Positions 10,770 through 21,680 of a DNA stretch of 64,000 bases are shown here, piece by piece; within the stretch, counting starts at the first letter, position 1; the number at the start of each line of letters is the position of its first letter. The notes under the pieces are model-generated. The model made no database searches. It was not told the DNA's origin and was given only the letters and a program-made list of their open reading frames with translations. This DNA is from Argopecten irradians (taxonomy: Eukaryota > Mollusca > Bivalvia > Pectinida > Pectinidae): the NCBI RefSeq assembly GCF_041381155.1, contig NC_091147.1:34676909-34740908 (forward strand). Reading direction: 5' to 3'. The position numbers and the translations under genes are program-made.

Positions 10770-11043
10770 GTCTCCTGAGCTGCCATCAGTTTTACTATGA
10801 GATAGTCTAGGGTTGGATATAACATCAGGGTCTAGTTCCATAGATATTCCTTAATTTTACGGAATTCTACAAAATTCTACAAAGGAAAGCATTAAAGATT
10901 TTCATAAAGGCTCCTTAACTTAACATTTTTCGTAATTTTTGTACTGCTTTTCTATGAGGAAATTTAAGTCAAAGACTATCTTAAGTTAAGGGATGTTCAT
11001 GGAACTGGACCCGGTTATAGTAATCCCTGGAGTATTGAGGATG
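10770..11043. mobile_element. TCGATACTCCAGGGG-family MITE, right half, with a nested MITE
   Basis: The outer parts (CTGCCATCAGTTTTACTATG, GAGATAGTC and the terminal CCCTGGAGTATTGAGG) match the 22652-22978 copy. The stretch 10828-11012 is foreign to that copy and is described separately. Confidence 0.6.
10828..11012. mobile_element. Nested 185-bp MITE, GGGTCYAGTTCCAT family
   Basis: Inverted ends GGGTCTAGTTCCATAGATAT and, reversed, GGGTCCAGTTCCATGAACAT bound a short AT-rich core with no frame. It lies inside the surrounding MITE and is therefore younger. Target-site duplication not clear. Confidence 0.65.
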
Positions 11044-11049
11044 GGATAG

Positions 11050-12155
11050 AATCTATGAAAATCCCATATGTCACCAAACATAGAGCACACACTTGAAGAG
11101 TCTTTTATTCTGGACTAAGCAAACAAGGTCTCACCATGTAGCTGGACATCAAAGCCAGTTCCATCCTCGAGAATGGACCAGTTTAATCATTCTTTCATTA
11201 CCCATCTCCCTCTTGGCACATTCCATTTTTTTAGGAAATGAAAAAAAAAATCAAATTATAAGATATACAATTTATCAAACAATTCATTTAACAATGATTC
11301 AATATCAATTTATAATATATATAGTTTAATCATATATATTTTATGTACACTGTTGGTTAGTAATTCGTGCCAGGAACCTGTGGTGACCATGATTAGTTGT
11401 CTCCTTACAATAATATAAGTTAACCGCGCGCCACATATCGTATCATAATGCCTTCCGCCATGAAATATAGTACCCAAATACAGAGTCAATATTCTATTGT
11501 TAATACTTAAAATATGCAACTACACACAATTAAAATACAATTTAAAAGAAAATGCGCTATAAAAACTAGTCCATAGTTGAAGGCTAAGTGGAATCAAGAG
11601 AGTTTGAGAGAAAGTCGCTGTAGGTGTTTACGAGCATGTGTGTAAACATAGACAATAACTAACTGATCACATGATATTCCATTTTAAAACATGAATTGTT
11701 ATTATCAAAGATTAGTTTATGTAGTGGACATGGTCGGGAGATGATTGTTTGCCACCTAAATGACTAATTTTCGGAGTGTGCACATTGGACAAGACCAATA
11801 CTAAGAAATAACAATAAAGCAGTGGTCAGAATCAAGCCACAAGATCTGCTTCCAGTTCTTTTCTCCTGATAAGTCGAAGTGTTAGGAGAGACCCACAACA
11901 ACGCCAAAGTTTAAGTTCCACAAGTTTAATCTCTATAAGATCGTCAATGATTTGACAAGAGAAAATAAACAAATAATTCAACTGAGAAAAATCAGTTAAC
12001 CTAGGTGTAAATCCAGAAGAAAAATATAGATAAATAAAATAAATTATAACAAAAATGAAGGCAAACAGGGCCATGAAATAAAGACTAAAAAACTTGACAA
12101 AGAATTGTAGTTCCAGTGCACAATAACTGACTCTTAGATGCAGACTGTGCCGAAA
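11050..12155. other. Intergenic, nothing recognised
   Basis: AT-rich. Frames at 11093-11329, 11310-11519 and 11832-12197 show no domain and no splice context. Confidence 0.4.
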
Positions 12156-12159
12156 ACTA

Positions 12160-12540
12160 GCTTGTAGGCTTTGGGTTCTGTCCCCTGGCGGACACACACC
12201 AAAATCTACAAAAGTGGTAGTTTCTGCTCCTGCTTAGCGCTCAGCATACAGGGAGAAGGACGACTGGTTCGCCCGTTGTCAGTATAATGTGACCGGATGG
12301 GGTGTGTAGATTGGTGTCTTCGGCAGAATGCTTCAGTGATATAGCACTAAAAAAGAGGCAAAAGTTCCACTATACAAGAAGACACAACACGAACGTACCG
12401 CAGTCTCCCAAAACACTTACATCGCAATACACAAACGCTACACACAGCATGCATGGGAGGTCGTCTTTAAATGACCCTGGCTGTTAATAGGACGTTAATT
12501 AACCAACCAAACAAACAACCAACCAAACAAACATCCAAGT
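12160..12540 (+). mobile_element. SINE-like retroposon with GGACGTTAATTAA tail
   Basis: Shares its body and tail with 59752-60090: CAGTATAATGTGACCG, GACACAACACGAAC, ACCGCAGTCTCCCAAAAC, then GACCCTGGCTGTTAATAGG and a run of AACCAAACAAAC. The tail is similar to that of the V-SINE at 2757-2985, suggesting mobilisation by the same type of LINE. This copy has a single internal AAAAGAGGCAAAAGTTCC unit, which is amplified in the other copy. Confidence 0.65.
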
Positions 12541-12645
12541 TTTACAGCATAATTGTAACTGCCTTCGAGACGGGCGAAAAGTCCTACCCTTTCCCGCGGG
12601 AGGTTTGTGTTAACATGGACAAATACATATGCTATTGGTCTACAG

Positions 12646-12960
12646 GCCTTCATCTGATATAAATGGTCAGTAATTTGATTCAGTTGATGATAACACGTCT
12701 CCAACTACTCAATTGTTGAACACAAAACTAGTGTTTAATGCGTGCTTAATTGCACATTTTTGTTCGAAATATTTCTACACAATAAGTGCTCAACAGACTT
12801 CTGCTACCATTGATCTGATAAAAATGGGAATCAATTTTATTCAGCACATGTTGATGATAACACGTCTCTAACTACCCTACTGTTGAACACCAAATTAGTG
12901 TTACTTAATTGCACAAGGTTTTTTTTTTTTGTCGAAACATTTCTACACAAATGACTTTTG
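12646..12960. repeat. Diverged tandem duplication, about 165 bp
   Basis: 12646-12780 and 12810-12960 share ATCTGATA, GATGATAACACGTCTC, TTGTTGAACAC, ACTAGTGTT-like, CTTAATTGCACA and ATTTCTACACAA in the same order. No coding frame. Confidence 0.65.
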
Positions 12961-13206
12961 GAAATGCATCATTTTGCTAGTGCTTCTTCCTCTTGTGTAC
13001 CAATGATCTTTAAATGTTGGTAACATGTGTGAAGAAAATATACATTATTCAACAAAGCAAAAAATAATTGGATAAATTTTGAATATTCAATATCTTGGTT
13101 AACAAAGCATAAATTAATCCAACAAGAACTACAATAAAAACCATGATATTTTTGTGACGTAAAAAGTTAACTTCCCTTATTCGGGATTCTTATTGGAGGA
13201 GGTTTG

Positions 13207-13216
13207 TATATAAAAG
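13207..13216 (+). promoter_or_regulatory. Candidate TATA box of the lectin/FAMeT gene
   Basis: TATATAAAAG lies 55 bases before the start codon of the signal-peptide exon, so a start site about 30 bases downstream would leave a leader of roughly 20-25 bases. Confidence 0.55.
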
Positions 13217-13261
13217 AAGGGTATATGAGATGCATTTACATCCGAATGATCCGTCGCCAAG

Positions 13262-13319
13262 ATGGGGGCACTTCGGACACAGATAATTGTATGCCTGTTC
13301 CTTGTAATAGCATTGTGCG
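13262..13319 (+). CDS. Signal-peptide exon of the lectin/FAMeT gene
   Basis: ATG followed by 18 further codons giving a hydrophobic leader ending ...VIALC, then one base of a split codon and the donor GTAAGT. A TATA box precedes it at the right distance. Its phase 1 end joins the phase 1 acceptor of the first SUEL exon. It is too short to stand out as a frame, but promoter, leader and donor agree. Confidence 0.7.
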
Positions 13320-16300
13320 GTAAGTACGCTTCTTATCTATTCTCTGTCTAGGTCGTCTTTCAAGTATCTTGACACCTGTCTTTCATGTTTAGTCTTCATA
13401 TTACAGAACATATGAGCTTTTTCATTGTTCCAATGGCAGTACTTTGAACATTACTTTATCTTCCCTCGGGCACAAATGGTTGAAAGTAAATACTAACTAA
13501 ACAATAGAAATCGAAAATGATGACAAAAGTTTCTTTGGTGAAGTAAGTCAATGTAATTGTTTGGATATTAAGCTAAATATCAGTAATCACAATAGATAAA
13601 CTTGTTTCTAACAGCATTGGAATTGTAATTCCCAACTGCAATCTTTTCACATGTTTCGGAATATAATATCTTGTACTTGTTAGTATTTTGTTCTATGATG
13701 TTTCAAATTAGTAAGAACTCGGATGATGTCGACGCATTAAAAGTTCAAAACTGATATTTTGAAACTTCTTTTTCAACCATTTTGTCTTCTTCAGGGTTGA
13801 AAAATCTCGACTGTGATAAAGATTTTGCCTTGCCATCTTAATAGTCTACATTTACTTTACTTTAGACCTTTAAAATAAATAACGTTTATTAAACCAAAAC
13901 TCTTGTTCGAAAAATAAAAGAAAAAAATTCACCTTGCATTTACCAAAAGATTTACACAATTACAATACATATTTGTTTGTATAATACATGTTCGTAGAAT
14001 AAATCGCCTTCGCGTTATCAGTTCAAGTAGCGTTTTATTTTGCTTTCTAATACGTTTGATTTAGTGTTTCAGTGTTATCGTAATTCCGTAGCGTTTTATT
14101 TTGTTTTCTAATACGTTTGATTTAGTGTTTCAGTGTTATCGTAATTCCTTAGCGTTTTATTTTGTTTTCTAATACGTTTGCTTTACTGTTTCAGCGTTAT
14201 CGGAAGGGAAATCAAAACAAAGTACGTAAGCAATATCTTGTATATTCCTTTACATATCTTGTATCTTAAATACTACATGTATATTCATCAAATATCTTAT
14301 CTTAAAGATGCTACACTGCTGACGAATATATTTTTCTCTTTCAAAATTAAGAACAGAAGATTTTTTTCTTCAGTTACAAAAGTTGCTTCCTTTACACCAT
14401 TTTCACCATACCACCAAATTTGAGCCTTTTATTTTACTTCAAGATAAAATATTAAAAATATTATTAATTGCTTCCCGAAAGAAACCAATGGCACTATATA
14501 TGGAATGTAGTACTGATTGCTCATCCACCAAAAGCAGAAGTTATTTGATATTGTTTTTGTGTTGATTAAAAATATTAGTTCAAATGCTGAGTATCGTTTA
14601 TGCTCTATCGGCGATGGAGCATTTTTAAATACTATGATGATATTTCGTTCGGAATTATTCTTCTAAATTTCATTGCAATTTACTGTACACGAACATATTT
14701 CCAAATTCTTAAAACAAAACATGTTGAATGATGGTCATACAAATATCAGAAATATCGGGATATGGGAAGATTGTAAGAATTTACAAGCCAATATTTTACA
14801 CACCGATGATACATACATATTATTATCTAGGTACAATTGTAACTTCATGATTTTTTTTAGAATCACTAGCCATTAAAATCTTGGAAAGAATATAACAGAC
14901 AACTATATACGTAGACGGTATTTTATATCCAAATAATTTACTCTATTTTTAAATATGTAACACACCAATATTGCATTATATATATATATATATATATATA
15001 TACATAATTATATAAAAAATAGAAAAATGATCTGAGAATGGCGCAAAAGTCCGACATAACGCGGATTCAGACATTTGCAAACAAAAGTTCTTTCATACAT
15101 CGATGAAGTTAGAAAAAAAGTGATATCAATGCTTAAATTTGGATCATCGATGTTTTGTAGAAATTAATGAAATACTAAAAGATGACCTTGAAATGACACA
15201 TTTTTTCAGAGCCTGATATCTTTGAAATATTCATAAATACCAACATTGAGTGATTCGGATATACAAAACTGTACTGATCCATAGTAACAAGACGCCTGGC
15301 CCCTATTTCTCAAAACCAAAGCTCGAAACAAAAGAACAGATTTAAGTCAAAACTTAAGTTTATCTCCTTATGTAACTTACGTGAGTCAAATTGACTTAAG
15401 TCAGTTTTTTACTTAAGTTTGTTTCGAGAAATCGGGGCCTGGAAACCATTGCATAAAAATAGAAAATAAAAAGATTGAAAAAAACATCGCGTACGGTTAT
15501 CTAATATTTCTTGATATACTGGTATGTTAAAAATTTAATCATTATATTTTTGTGATTGATTATTACTCGTGAATAAATTTTATAATTGCTTATTATTCCT
15601 AAATTATATAATTTCCATTATTTTCGTTCTTTAGATAACAACTTATGTGGAAACTATCATTTCGTTTTTACGTAATATTTTGTAGGTTTCGTTTATGACG
15701 TCATGTGCTTACGAGCGCAACGCATACTTATCAGAGAAAACGCCATCGCAACTCATCGGATGTAAAACATAATGTACGACAGTTGCATCCGAGGAGTTTC
15801 GATTGGAGAAAACGACGTGGGGTTCGCTCAATTAATGACGTCACAATCGATAACTACCCAAAAGGGAGGCATACAAAGACGGAATTCAAGACTGTAATAA
15901 TAATTTTACGATCCCTATATACGTATCTGTAGGAATGTATTTATGAATCGGAATTCTGAAAAATCTTGTTGTAAACCATGCAAAAATAATACTAAAAATA
16001 ACAGAAACGTTTGTTAAAATTTCAAACATTTAATATAACTTAGCGGGTCCCACATTTTAAACGAATCAACGTTAGTTCAGATTGTAACGTCGTGGTCCGT
16101 GTACTACGTGACTTCCGTAACTACGTGACGTCTTTCCGAACTCTCTCACGAACACGTCAAGAACTTTCCGACTTCCGTTCGGCAACAATCGTAATTTTAA
16201 TTTCGACTTATTTGTTCAAAATGACAGCATCGCTTAAAGGAAAGCAAAGAAGAAAATATAAATCATGTACAGCATGGAAAGAGCAAAGCCCTACTTATTC

Positions 16301-19300
16301 ATTTTTTAATTCTTTTTTTCAAGAAGACATAAAACAAAAGGACGTAATTCAAAGTAGATCTGCATGTTTATATAACAAAAGAACTAAGTACAATATCCAG
16401 TCCTACAAACCGGATAGTAATACATGGTTTGATCTAATAATTGTCTAGAATACTGAAAATAACCCCATGCATTATGACAATAAACTCTGTGTTTATAGCA
16501 TAAACCATAATGTTAGAAGTGTTGTTATACTCGATGAAACATCGGGAAATTGTCAAAATACGGTTAGTTGGAAACTAATCTGTCCGACGCATAACACGAC
16601 ATGACTCAAGAAGGAAACCTAACTACAAGTGCATGTCAACGCCAGTCCTTCACGGCAATGCATCTTGGACTATAAACAAACTTACTTAAAACTCTGTCCG
16701 CACTGTACGACTGCCCTGTCGCTCGCCCCTCGCCGTTGGTTATTATGCATCAATTATTTTCGTACAAATATATTCCAATGAAACGTATTCATTTATAAAA
16801 CCGCAGTCAAAGGGGAAGTATATTTAAGTTATTGTCATTTTGTTGTATACGAATCGACATCAATATTTTTTGTTTTGTTCTTCGGTAGCAGTCAGATTCG
16901 TCACATTAGAAACTCCGAAACAGCGTCCAACGCATTTATACACCAATCAGAAAGAATATGACTACCTATATTCTTGATAGAAGGAAAATTTTCGAGTTTG
17001 AAGCGAACAAACACTGTCTCGTTTGTTTTTTGAAAACATCGATAATTATTTATAACACTGTTAATAATCTTTGCAGAGACAGAGACCATATCCTATCTTA
17101 AATCAGAGCTACTTTGTGAGCATAAGAAGAAGAAGATCAGATGCGATGGAGGAAAAGTCATCAATATCACTAAAGCATTTTATGGCCGTCACAAAAAATC
17201 CATCTGTCCTCGAAAGTCTGTTAGAACTACGAAATGTGAAGCCAAGTCCTCCATGTCGAAGGTTAGAGAAGCCTGTGAAGGCAAGGAAACATGTCACCTT
17301 TCAGCTAGTAATTCCGTGTTTGGGGACCCATGCAAGGGGACGGTAAAATATCTAAAGGTCCAGTACGCGTGTTCCAACCCCGGTAAGTTGACATTGAATT
17401 AGAGATTTCTTGTACCGGTACTTGTTATTTGGGTCAGTGTGGTTCGCGATTTGCTAGACACGGGTCATTGCGAGTCGGAGATGTATTTCAGAATCAATCG
17501 TTACAAAATGAAAGAAATGTGCGGCACAGCAGTATCCTATATGAGTACAAGTCTTTGGCAATGTTTGGAATATTTTTGAATAACAAATCATAATTAAAGG
17601 ATTCATATCGATATGCATAGAAAAAATAGATTTTAATGAAATATATTCAGTCATAAACCGAGGAATTGTATTTAAGTTATTTTAATTTGGTTTTATACTA
17701 ATCGCCAGCAATATTTTTTTTCTTTCATAGCAGCCGGATTCGTCACAATTAGTACTCCGAAACAGCGTCCAACCTATTCCTACACCAATCTGAACGAATA
17801 TAACTATACCCTTGATGGTAGAAAAACTTTCGAGTTTGAAGCGAAGGCGTGCAACGGTGCCTATATTGCTTTAATGGGCCCAGGTGGTGAAAAGGACAAG
17901 CTTTACGAAATCCTCATAGGAGGCTTGCAAAATTCTAAATCCGTAATCCGAACACGGAAGCAAGGACCCGAGGTTTGCTTTAATCGTGGGAGGTACCTTG
18001 ATAGTCATCAGTACCGACGATTCAAGGTCACGTGGTATAACGGTGAAATCAAGGTGCTGTGGCACGTTCATAACGAGTGGACGAAATTTATGGAGTGGAG
18101 GGACCCGAAACCACTACATGTGAAATCTATTGGCGTTTCTGGAGGCTTATTGGCAGATGTTTCTTGGAAAATCAAGATACAGGGTAGGGTTTCGTTGTTG
18201 AAATTATATATGCGAGACCTCGTTTAAAATGAATTGTTGTTAACAGCCACAATTTAGTACAATAAGCTTATCAACCTTAAAGTATTGCTCTTATCGTAAA
18301 CTTTGTATGTTTGTTGATAATTTGTAAACTGTAAGCAGCAAATGATATAAAGAAGAATATTTTTGAATTACAAAGCATTCTGAGAGGATTCATATTAATA
18401 TATACATAAAAAAATATTTGAATGAATAAATTATAAAACTGCCGTCAAAGGGGAATTGTATTTTTAAGTTATTTGTCATTTTGTTGTATACTAATCGCCA
18501 GATGTATTTTTGTCCTTTGGTAGGAGACGGATTCATCACACTAGATACTCCGAAACAGCATCCAACGTATTCCTACACCAATCTGAACGAATATAACTAT
18601 ACCCTTGATGGTAGGAAAACTTTAAAGTTTGAAGCGAAGGCGTGCAACGATGTCCATGTTGCTTTAATGGGCCCAGAAGGTGAAAAGGACAAGCTATACG
18701 AAATTGTCTTAGGAGGCTGGCAAAATTCTAAATCCATAATCCGAACACGGAAGCAAGGACCCGAGGTTTGCTTTAATCCTGGAGGGTACCTAGACTGTCA
18801 TCAGTACCGACGATTCAAGGTCACGTGGTATAACGGTGAAATCAAGGTTCTGCGCTACGTTAATAACGTATGGACGAAATGTATGGACGAAATTTATGGA
18901 GTGGATGGACCCGAAACCACTAGACGTAAAATCTATTGGCGTTTCTGGAGGCTTATGGGAAGACGTTTCTTGGAAAATCAAGATACAGGGTAGGGTTTCA
19001 TTGTTGAAAATATAAGTACATTTATATATTTACAAAACTGAAATATTAACAGACATCAGTTAACACGAAAAAGCGAGTCATGTGTACTTGAGAGTTTCAA
19101 GGAGCTGCGTTGAACAGTTTTGGAGTTAAAGCCCGGAAAAGAGTCTTTAATGGACGGACAGACGGCCTGTGGGGGCCCAAACCAATATTCCCCGCAAACG
19201 CGTTTCGCGGGGGAGATTTAGAGATTTATATTGATATAAAAAGAAAAAACTAGAAATAATGAAACATATTCAGTTATAAAACAACAGTCAAAGGGGAATT

Positions 19301-21458
19301 GTATTTAAGTTATTAATCATTTTGTTGTATACTAATCGACAGCAATATTTTTTTATCTTTGGTAGAGGTCAGATTCAACACAATAGTTACCCCGAAACAG
19401 CGTTCAACGTATTTATATACCAATCTGATTAAATATAACTATATCCTGGATGGTAGGAAAATGTTCCAAGATTTGAGAGAGCGAACAAACATTGTCTCTT
19501 TTGGTTTTTGAAAACATCGATAATTATTTATAACACTGTTAATAATCTTTGCAGAGACAGAGACCATATCCTATCTCAAATCAGAGCTACTTTGTGAGCA
19601 TAAGAAGAAGACGATCAGATGCGATGGAGGAAAAGTCATCAATATCACTAAAGCATTTTATGGCCGTCACAAAAAATCCATCTGTCCTCGAAAGTCTGTT
19701 AGAACTACGAAATGTGAAGCCAAGTCCTCCATGTCGAAGGTTAGAGAAGCCTGTGAAGGCAAGGAAACATGTCACCTTTCAGCTAGTAATTCCGTGTTTG
19801 GGGACCCATGCAAGGGGACGGTAAAATATCTAAAGGTCCAGTACGCGTGTTCCAACCCCGGTAAGTTGACATTGAATTAGAGATTTCTTGTACCGGTACT
19901 TGTTATTTGGGTCAGTGTGGTTCGCAATTTGCTAGACAAGGTATTGCAAGTCGGAGATGTATTTCAGAATCAATCGTTACAAAATGAAAGAGAATATGCG
20001 GCACAGCAGTATCCTATATGAGTACAAGTCTTTGGCAATGTTTGGAATATTTTTGAATAACAAATCATAATTAAAGGATTCATATCGATATGCATAGAAA
20101 AAATAGATTTTAATGAAATATATTCAGTCATAAACCGAGGAATTGTATTTAAGTTATTTTAATTTGGTTTTATACTAATCGCCAGCAATATTTTTTTTCT
20201 TTCATAGCAGCCGGATTCGTCACAATTAGTACTCCGAAACAGCGTCCAACCTATTCATACACAAATCTGAAGGAATATAATTATACCCTTGATGGTAGGA
20301 AAAATTTCGAGTTTGAAGCGAAGGCATGCAACGGTGCCTATATTGCTTTAATGGGCCCAGGTGGTGAAAAGGACAAGCTTTACGAAATCCTCATAAGAGG
20401 CTTGCAAAATTCTAAATCCGTAATCCGAACACGGAAGCAAGGACCCGGGGTTTGCTTTAATCGTGGGAGGTACCTTGATAGTCATCAGTACCGACGATTC
20501 AAGGTCACGTGGTATAACGGTGAGATCAAGGTGCTGTGGCACGTTCATAACGAGTGGACGAAATTTATGGAGTGGAGGGACCCGAAACCACTAGATGTGA
20601 AATCAATTGGCGTTTCTGGAGGCTTATGGGCAGATGTTTCTTGGAAAATCAAGATACAGGGTAGGGTTTCGTTGTTGAAAATATTAAGTACTATATATGC
20701 CAGACCTCGTTTAAAAATGAATGTTAACAGCCACAATTTAGTACAATAAGCTCATCAAGCTTAAAGTATTGCTCTTATCGTAAACTTTGTATGTTTGTTG
20801 TTAATTTGTAAACTGTAAGCAGCAAATGATATAAAGAGGAATATTTTTGAATTACAAAGCATTCTGAGAGGATTCATATTAATATATACATAAAAAATAT
20901 TTGAGTGAATAAATTATAAAACTGCCGTCAAAGGGGAATTGTATTTTTAAGTTATTTGTCATTTTGTTGTACACTAATCGCCAGATGTATTTTTGTCCTT
21001 TGGTAGGAGACAGATTCATCACAATAGATACACCGAAACAGCATCCAACGTATTCCTACACCAATCTGAACGAATATAACTATACCCTTAATGGTAAGAA
21101 AACTTTAAAGTTTGAAGCGAAGGCGTGCAACGATGTCCATGTTGCTTTAATGGGCCCAGGTGGTGAAAAGGACAAACTATACGAAATTGTCATAGGAGGC
21201 CGGCAAAATTCTAAATCCGTAATCCGAATACGGAAGCAAGGACCCGAGGTTTGCTTTAATCCTGGGAGGTACTTGGACTGTCGTCAGTACCGACGATTCA
21301 AGGTCACGTGGTATAATTGTGAGATCAAGGTGCTGTGGCACGTTCATAACGAGTGGACGAAATTTATGGAGTGGAGGGACCCGAAACCACTAGATGTGAA
21401 ATCAATTGGCGTTTCTGGAGGCTTATGGGCGGATGTTTCTTGGAAAATCATAAAATAA
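13262..21458 (+). CDS. Secreted multidomain SUEL-lectin/FAMeT-domain protein
   Basis: Proposed coding exons: 13262-13319, 17077-17382, 17731-18183, 18524-18989, 19555-19860, 20208-20660 and 21007-21458 (stop TAA). Exon 1 encodes a signal peptide (MGALRTQIIVCLFLVIALC). The rest encode SUEL/Gal-lectin, FAMeT, FAMeT, SUEL, FAMeT, FAMeT. Every internal boundary is phase 1, so domains can be duplicated without breaking the frame; the exception is the fourth exon, which has a 13-base insertion. The protein should be extracellular. SUEL modules bind galactose or rhamnose in other animals. FAMeT-like domains (named after crustacean farnesoic acid O-methyltransferase) occur in many invertebrate secreted proteins without shown enzyme activity. 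Two genes, or skipping of the fourth exon, would also fit; skipping it would join phase 1 to phase 1 cleanly. The 3.8-kb first intron rests on frame and phase agreement only. Confidence 0.7.
14030..14205. repeat. 61-bp minisatellite, 2.9 units, in lectin intron 1
   Basis: Units start at 14030, 14091 and 14152 with GCGTTTTATTTTG, then TTTCTAATACGTTTGATTTA and GTGTTTCAGTGTTATCG. Nearly identical, so a recent expansion. Confidence 0.85.
14302..14629 (+). mobile_element. GATGCTCCACCGC-family element, diverged copy
   Basis: Ends TTAAAGATGCTACACTGCTG and GGCGATGGAGCATTTTTAA are decayed versions of the family ends. The interior matches the 386-760 copy (CTTCAGTTACAAAAGTTGCT, TATGGAATGTAGTACTGATT). 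An old copy. Confidence 0.7.
14975..15003. repeat. (TA)n microsatellite
   Basis: Uninterrupted alternating TA for about 28 bases. Confidence 0.8.
15297..15439. mobile_element. Palindromic MITE, GGCCCCTATTTCTC family
   Basis: About 143 bp with inverted ends GGCCCCTATTTCTC and GAGAAATCGGGGCC, and inner dyads of CTTAAGT and TGACTTAAG motifs. The whole can fold as one hairpin. No frame. Confidence 0.7.
16890..17000 (+). pseudogene. Truncated FAMeT exon remnant 1
   Basis: After a CTTCGGTAG acceptor-like site, the sequence encodes the first part of a FAMeT domain (FVTLETPKQRPTHLYTNQ), meets a stop in that frame, then runs into the intron before the SUEL exon. It lacks the remaining two thirds of the domain. 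Probably not spliced in. Confidence 0.7.
17077..17382 (+). CDS. SUEL/Gal-lectin exon 1
   Basis: Between TTTGCAG and donor GTAAGT, in the phase set by the signal-peptide exon, this encodes about 101 residues with the SUEL pattern: KIRCDGGKVINITKAFYGR, then CPRKS, TTKCEAKSSMSKVREACEG, CHLSASNSVFGDPCKGT and KYLKVQYACSNPG. The family cysteines and the YGR and GDPC motifs are present. SUEL domains bind rhamnose or galactose. Frames in the other two phases cover the same bases but carry no domain. Confidence 0.85.
17731..18183 (+). CDS. FAMeT-like domain exon A1
   Basis: Encodes GFVTISTPKQRPTYSYTN, a KTFEFEAKACNGAYIALMG core, a KLYEILIGG segment, FKVTWYNGEIKVL and the closing IGVSGG / DVSWKI block. 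This is the layout of the Methyltransf_FA (FAMeT) domain, about 150 residues. Acceptor TTTCATAG, donor GTAGGG, phase 1 at both ends. Function of the domain is not established. Confidence 0.85.
18524..18989 (+). CDS. FAMeT-like domain exon B1, with frame-changing 13-bp insertion
   Basis: Homologous to exon B2 but 13 bases longer: a local duplication near 18870-18890 repeats a TATGGACGAAAT block. Up to there it reads as a normal FAMeT domain. After it the frame is shifted, the DPKPL / IGVSGG end is lost, and the frame closes with TAG at the donor. If spliced like its paralogues it would enter the next exon in the wrong phase. It may be a decayed exon that is skipped, the end of an upstream shorter gene, or an assembly error. 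Confidence 0.75.
19366..19500 (+). pseudogene. Truncated FAMeT exon remnant 2
   Basis: The duplicate of remnant 1. After CTTTGGTAG it reads VTPKQRSTYLYTNL and LDGRKMF, then diverges and fuses with the intron leading to the second SUEL exon. Its presence in both copies shows the truncation predates the 2.48-kb duplication. Confidence 0.7.
19555..19860 (+). CDS. SUEL/Gal-lectin exon 2
   Basis: By eye only two base differences over 306 from SUEL exon 1: one silent, one Lys-to-Thr in the lysine run near the start of the domain. Same acceptor, donor and phase. Confidence 0.85.
20208..20660 (+). CDS. FAMeT-like domain exon A2
   Basis: Same length and splice phases as exon A1, with a few changes such as IRGLQNSKS for IGGLQNSKS and GLWADVSW for GLLADVSW. 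Ends before donor GTAGGG at 20661. Confidence 0.85.
21007..21458 (+). CDS. FAMeT-like domain exon B2, terminal exon
   Basis: Acceptor TTTGGTAG, intact FAMeT domain (FITIDTPKQHPTYSYTN to GLWADVSWKI), then IIK and a TAA stop where its paralogues have the donor. The missing donor makes this the last coding exon. Confidence 0.85.
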
Positions 21459-21674
21459 TTGCGGGATGATAAAAGGAAAATATCAAATGATACATAGAGT
21501 TAAACTTTGATACATGTATTTCCGAAATTCTTGATAAGCAAAACTTTCTATGATTCTACAGATCTGTAATGTCTATCTCTCTATATTTACTAAAATGAAT
21601 TATATGCTGTATTATCAAAATTAAAGCTACGATATAATCACTATAAATGTTTGTGATTTTTTAAGCAAAACTTC

Positions 21675-21680
21675 AATAAA
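21675..21680 (+). terminator. Candidate polyadenylation signal of the lectin/FAMeT gene
   Basis: AATAAA about 217 bases after the stop codon. Confidence 0.5.

Larger units (their letters stand above)
16780..21470 (+). repeat. 2.48-kb segmental tandem duplication in the lectin/FAMeT gene
   Basis: Each copy runs FAMeT remnant, SUEL exon, FAMeT exon A, FAMeT exon B with introns. Offsets between copies are constant: 2478 bases for SUEL, 2477 for FAMeT A, 2483 for FAMeT B. Intron starts also match (the AACTTTGTATGTTTGTTG block at about 18300 and 20780). Within each unit the FAMeT exons are themselves older duplicates, preceded by the same TTTAAGTTATTTGTCATTTT intron sequence. Confidence 0.9.

Noticed and set aside
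16092-16448. 118-codon plus-strand frame in lectin intron 1
   Set aside because: No recognisable domain, no splice join in phase and no signal peptide. It may be a chance frame or a decayed transposon piece.
17071-17346. 91-codon frame MQRQRPYPILN... over the SUEL exon, duplicated at 19549-19824
   Set aside because: It is the wrong phase of the SUEL exon. The phase set by the signal-peptide exon gives the cysteine-rich lectin domain.
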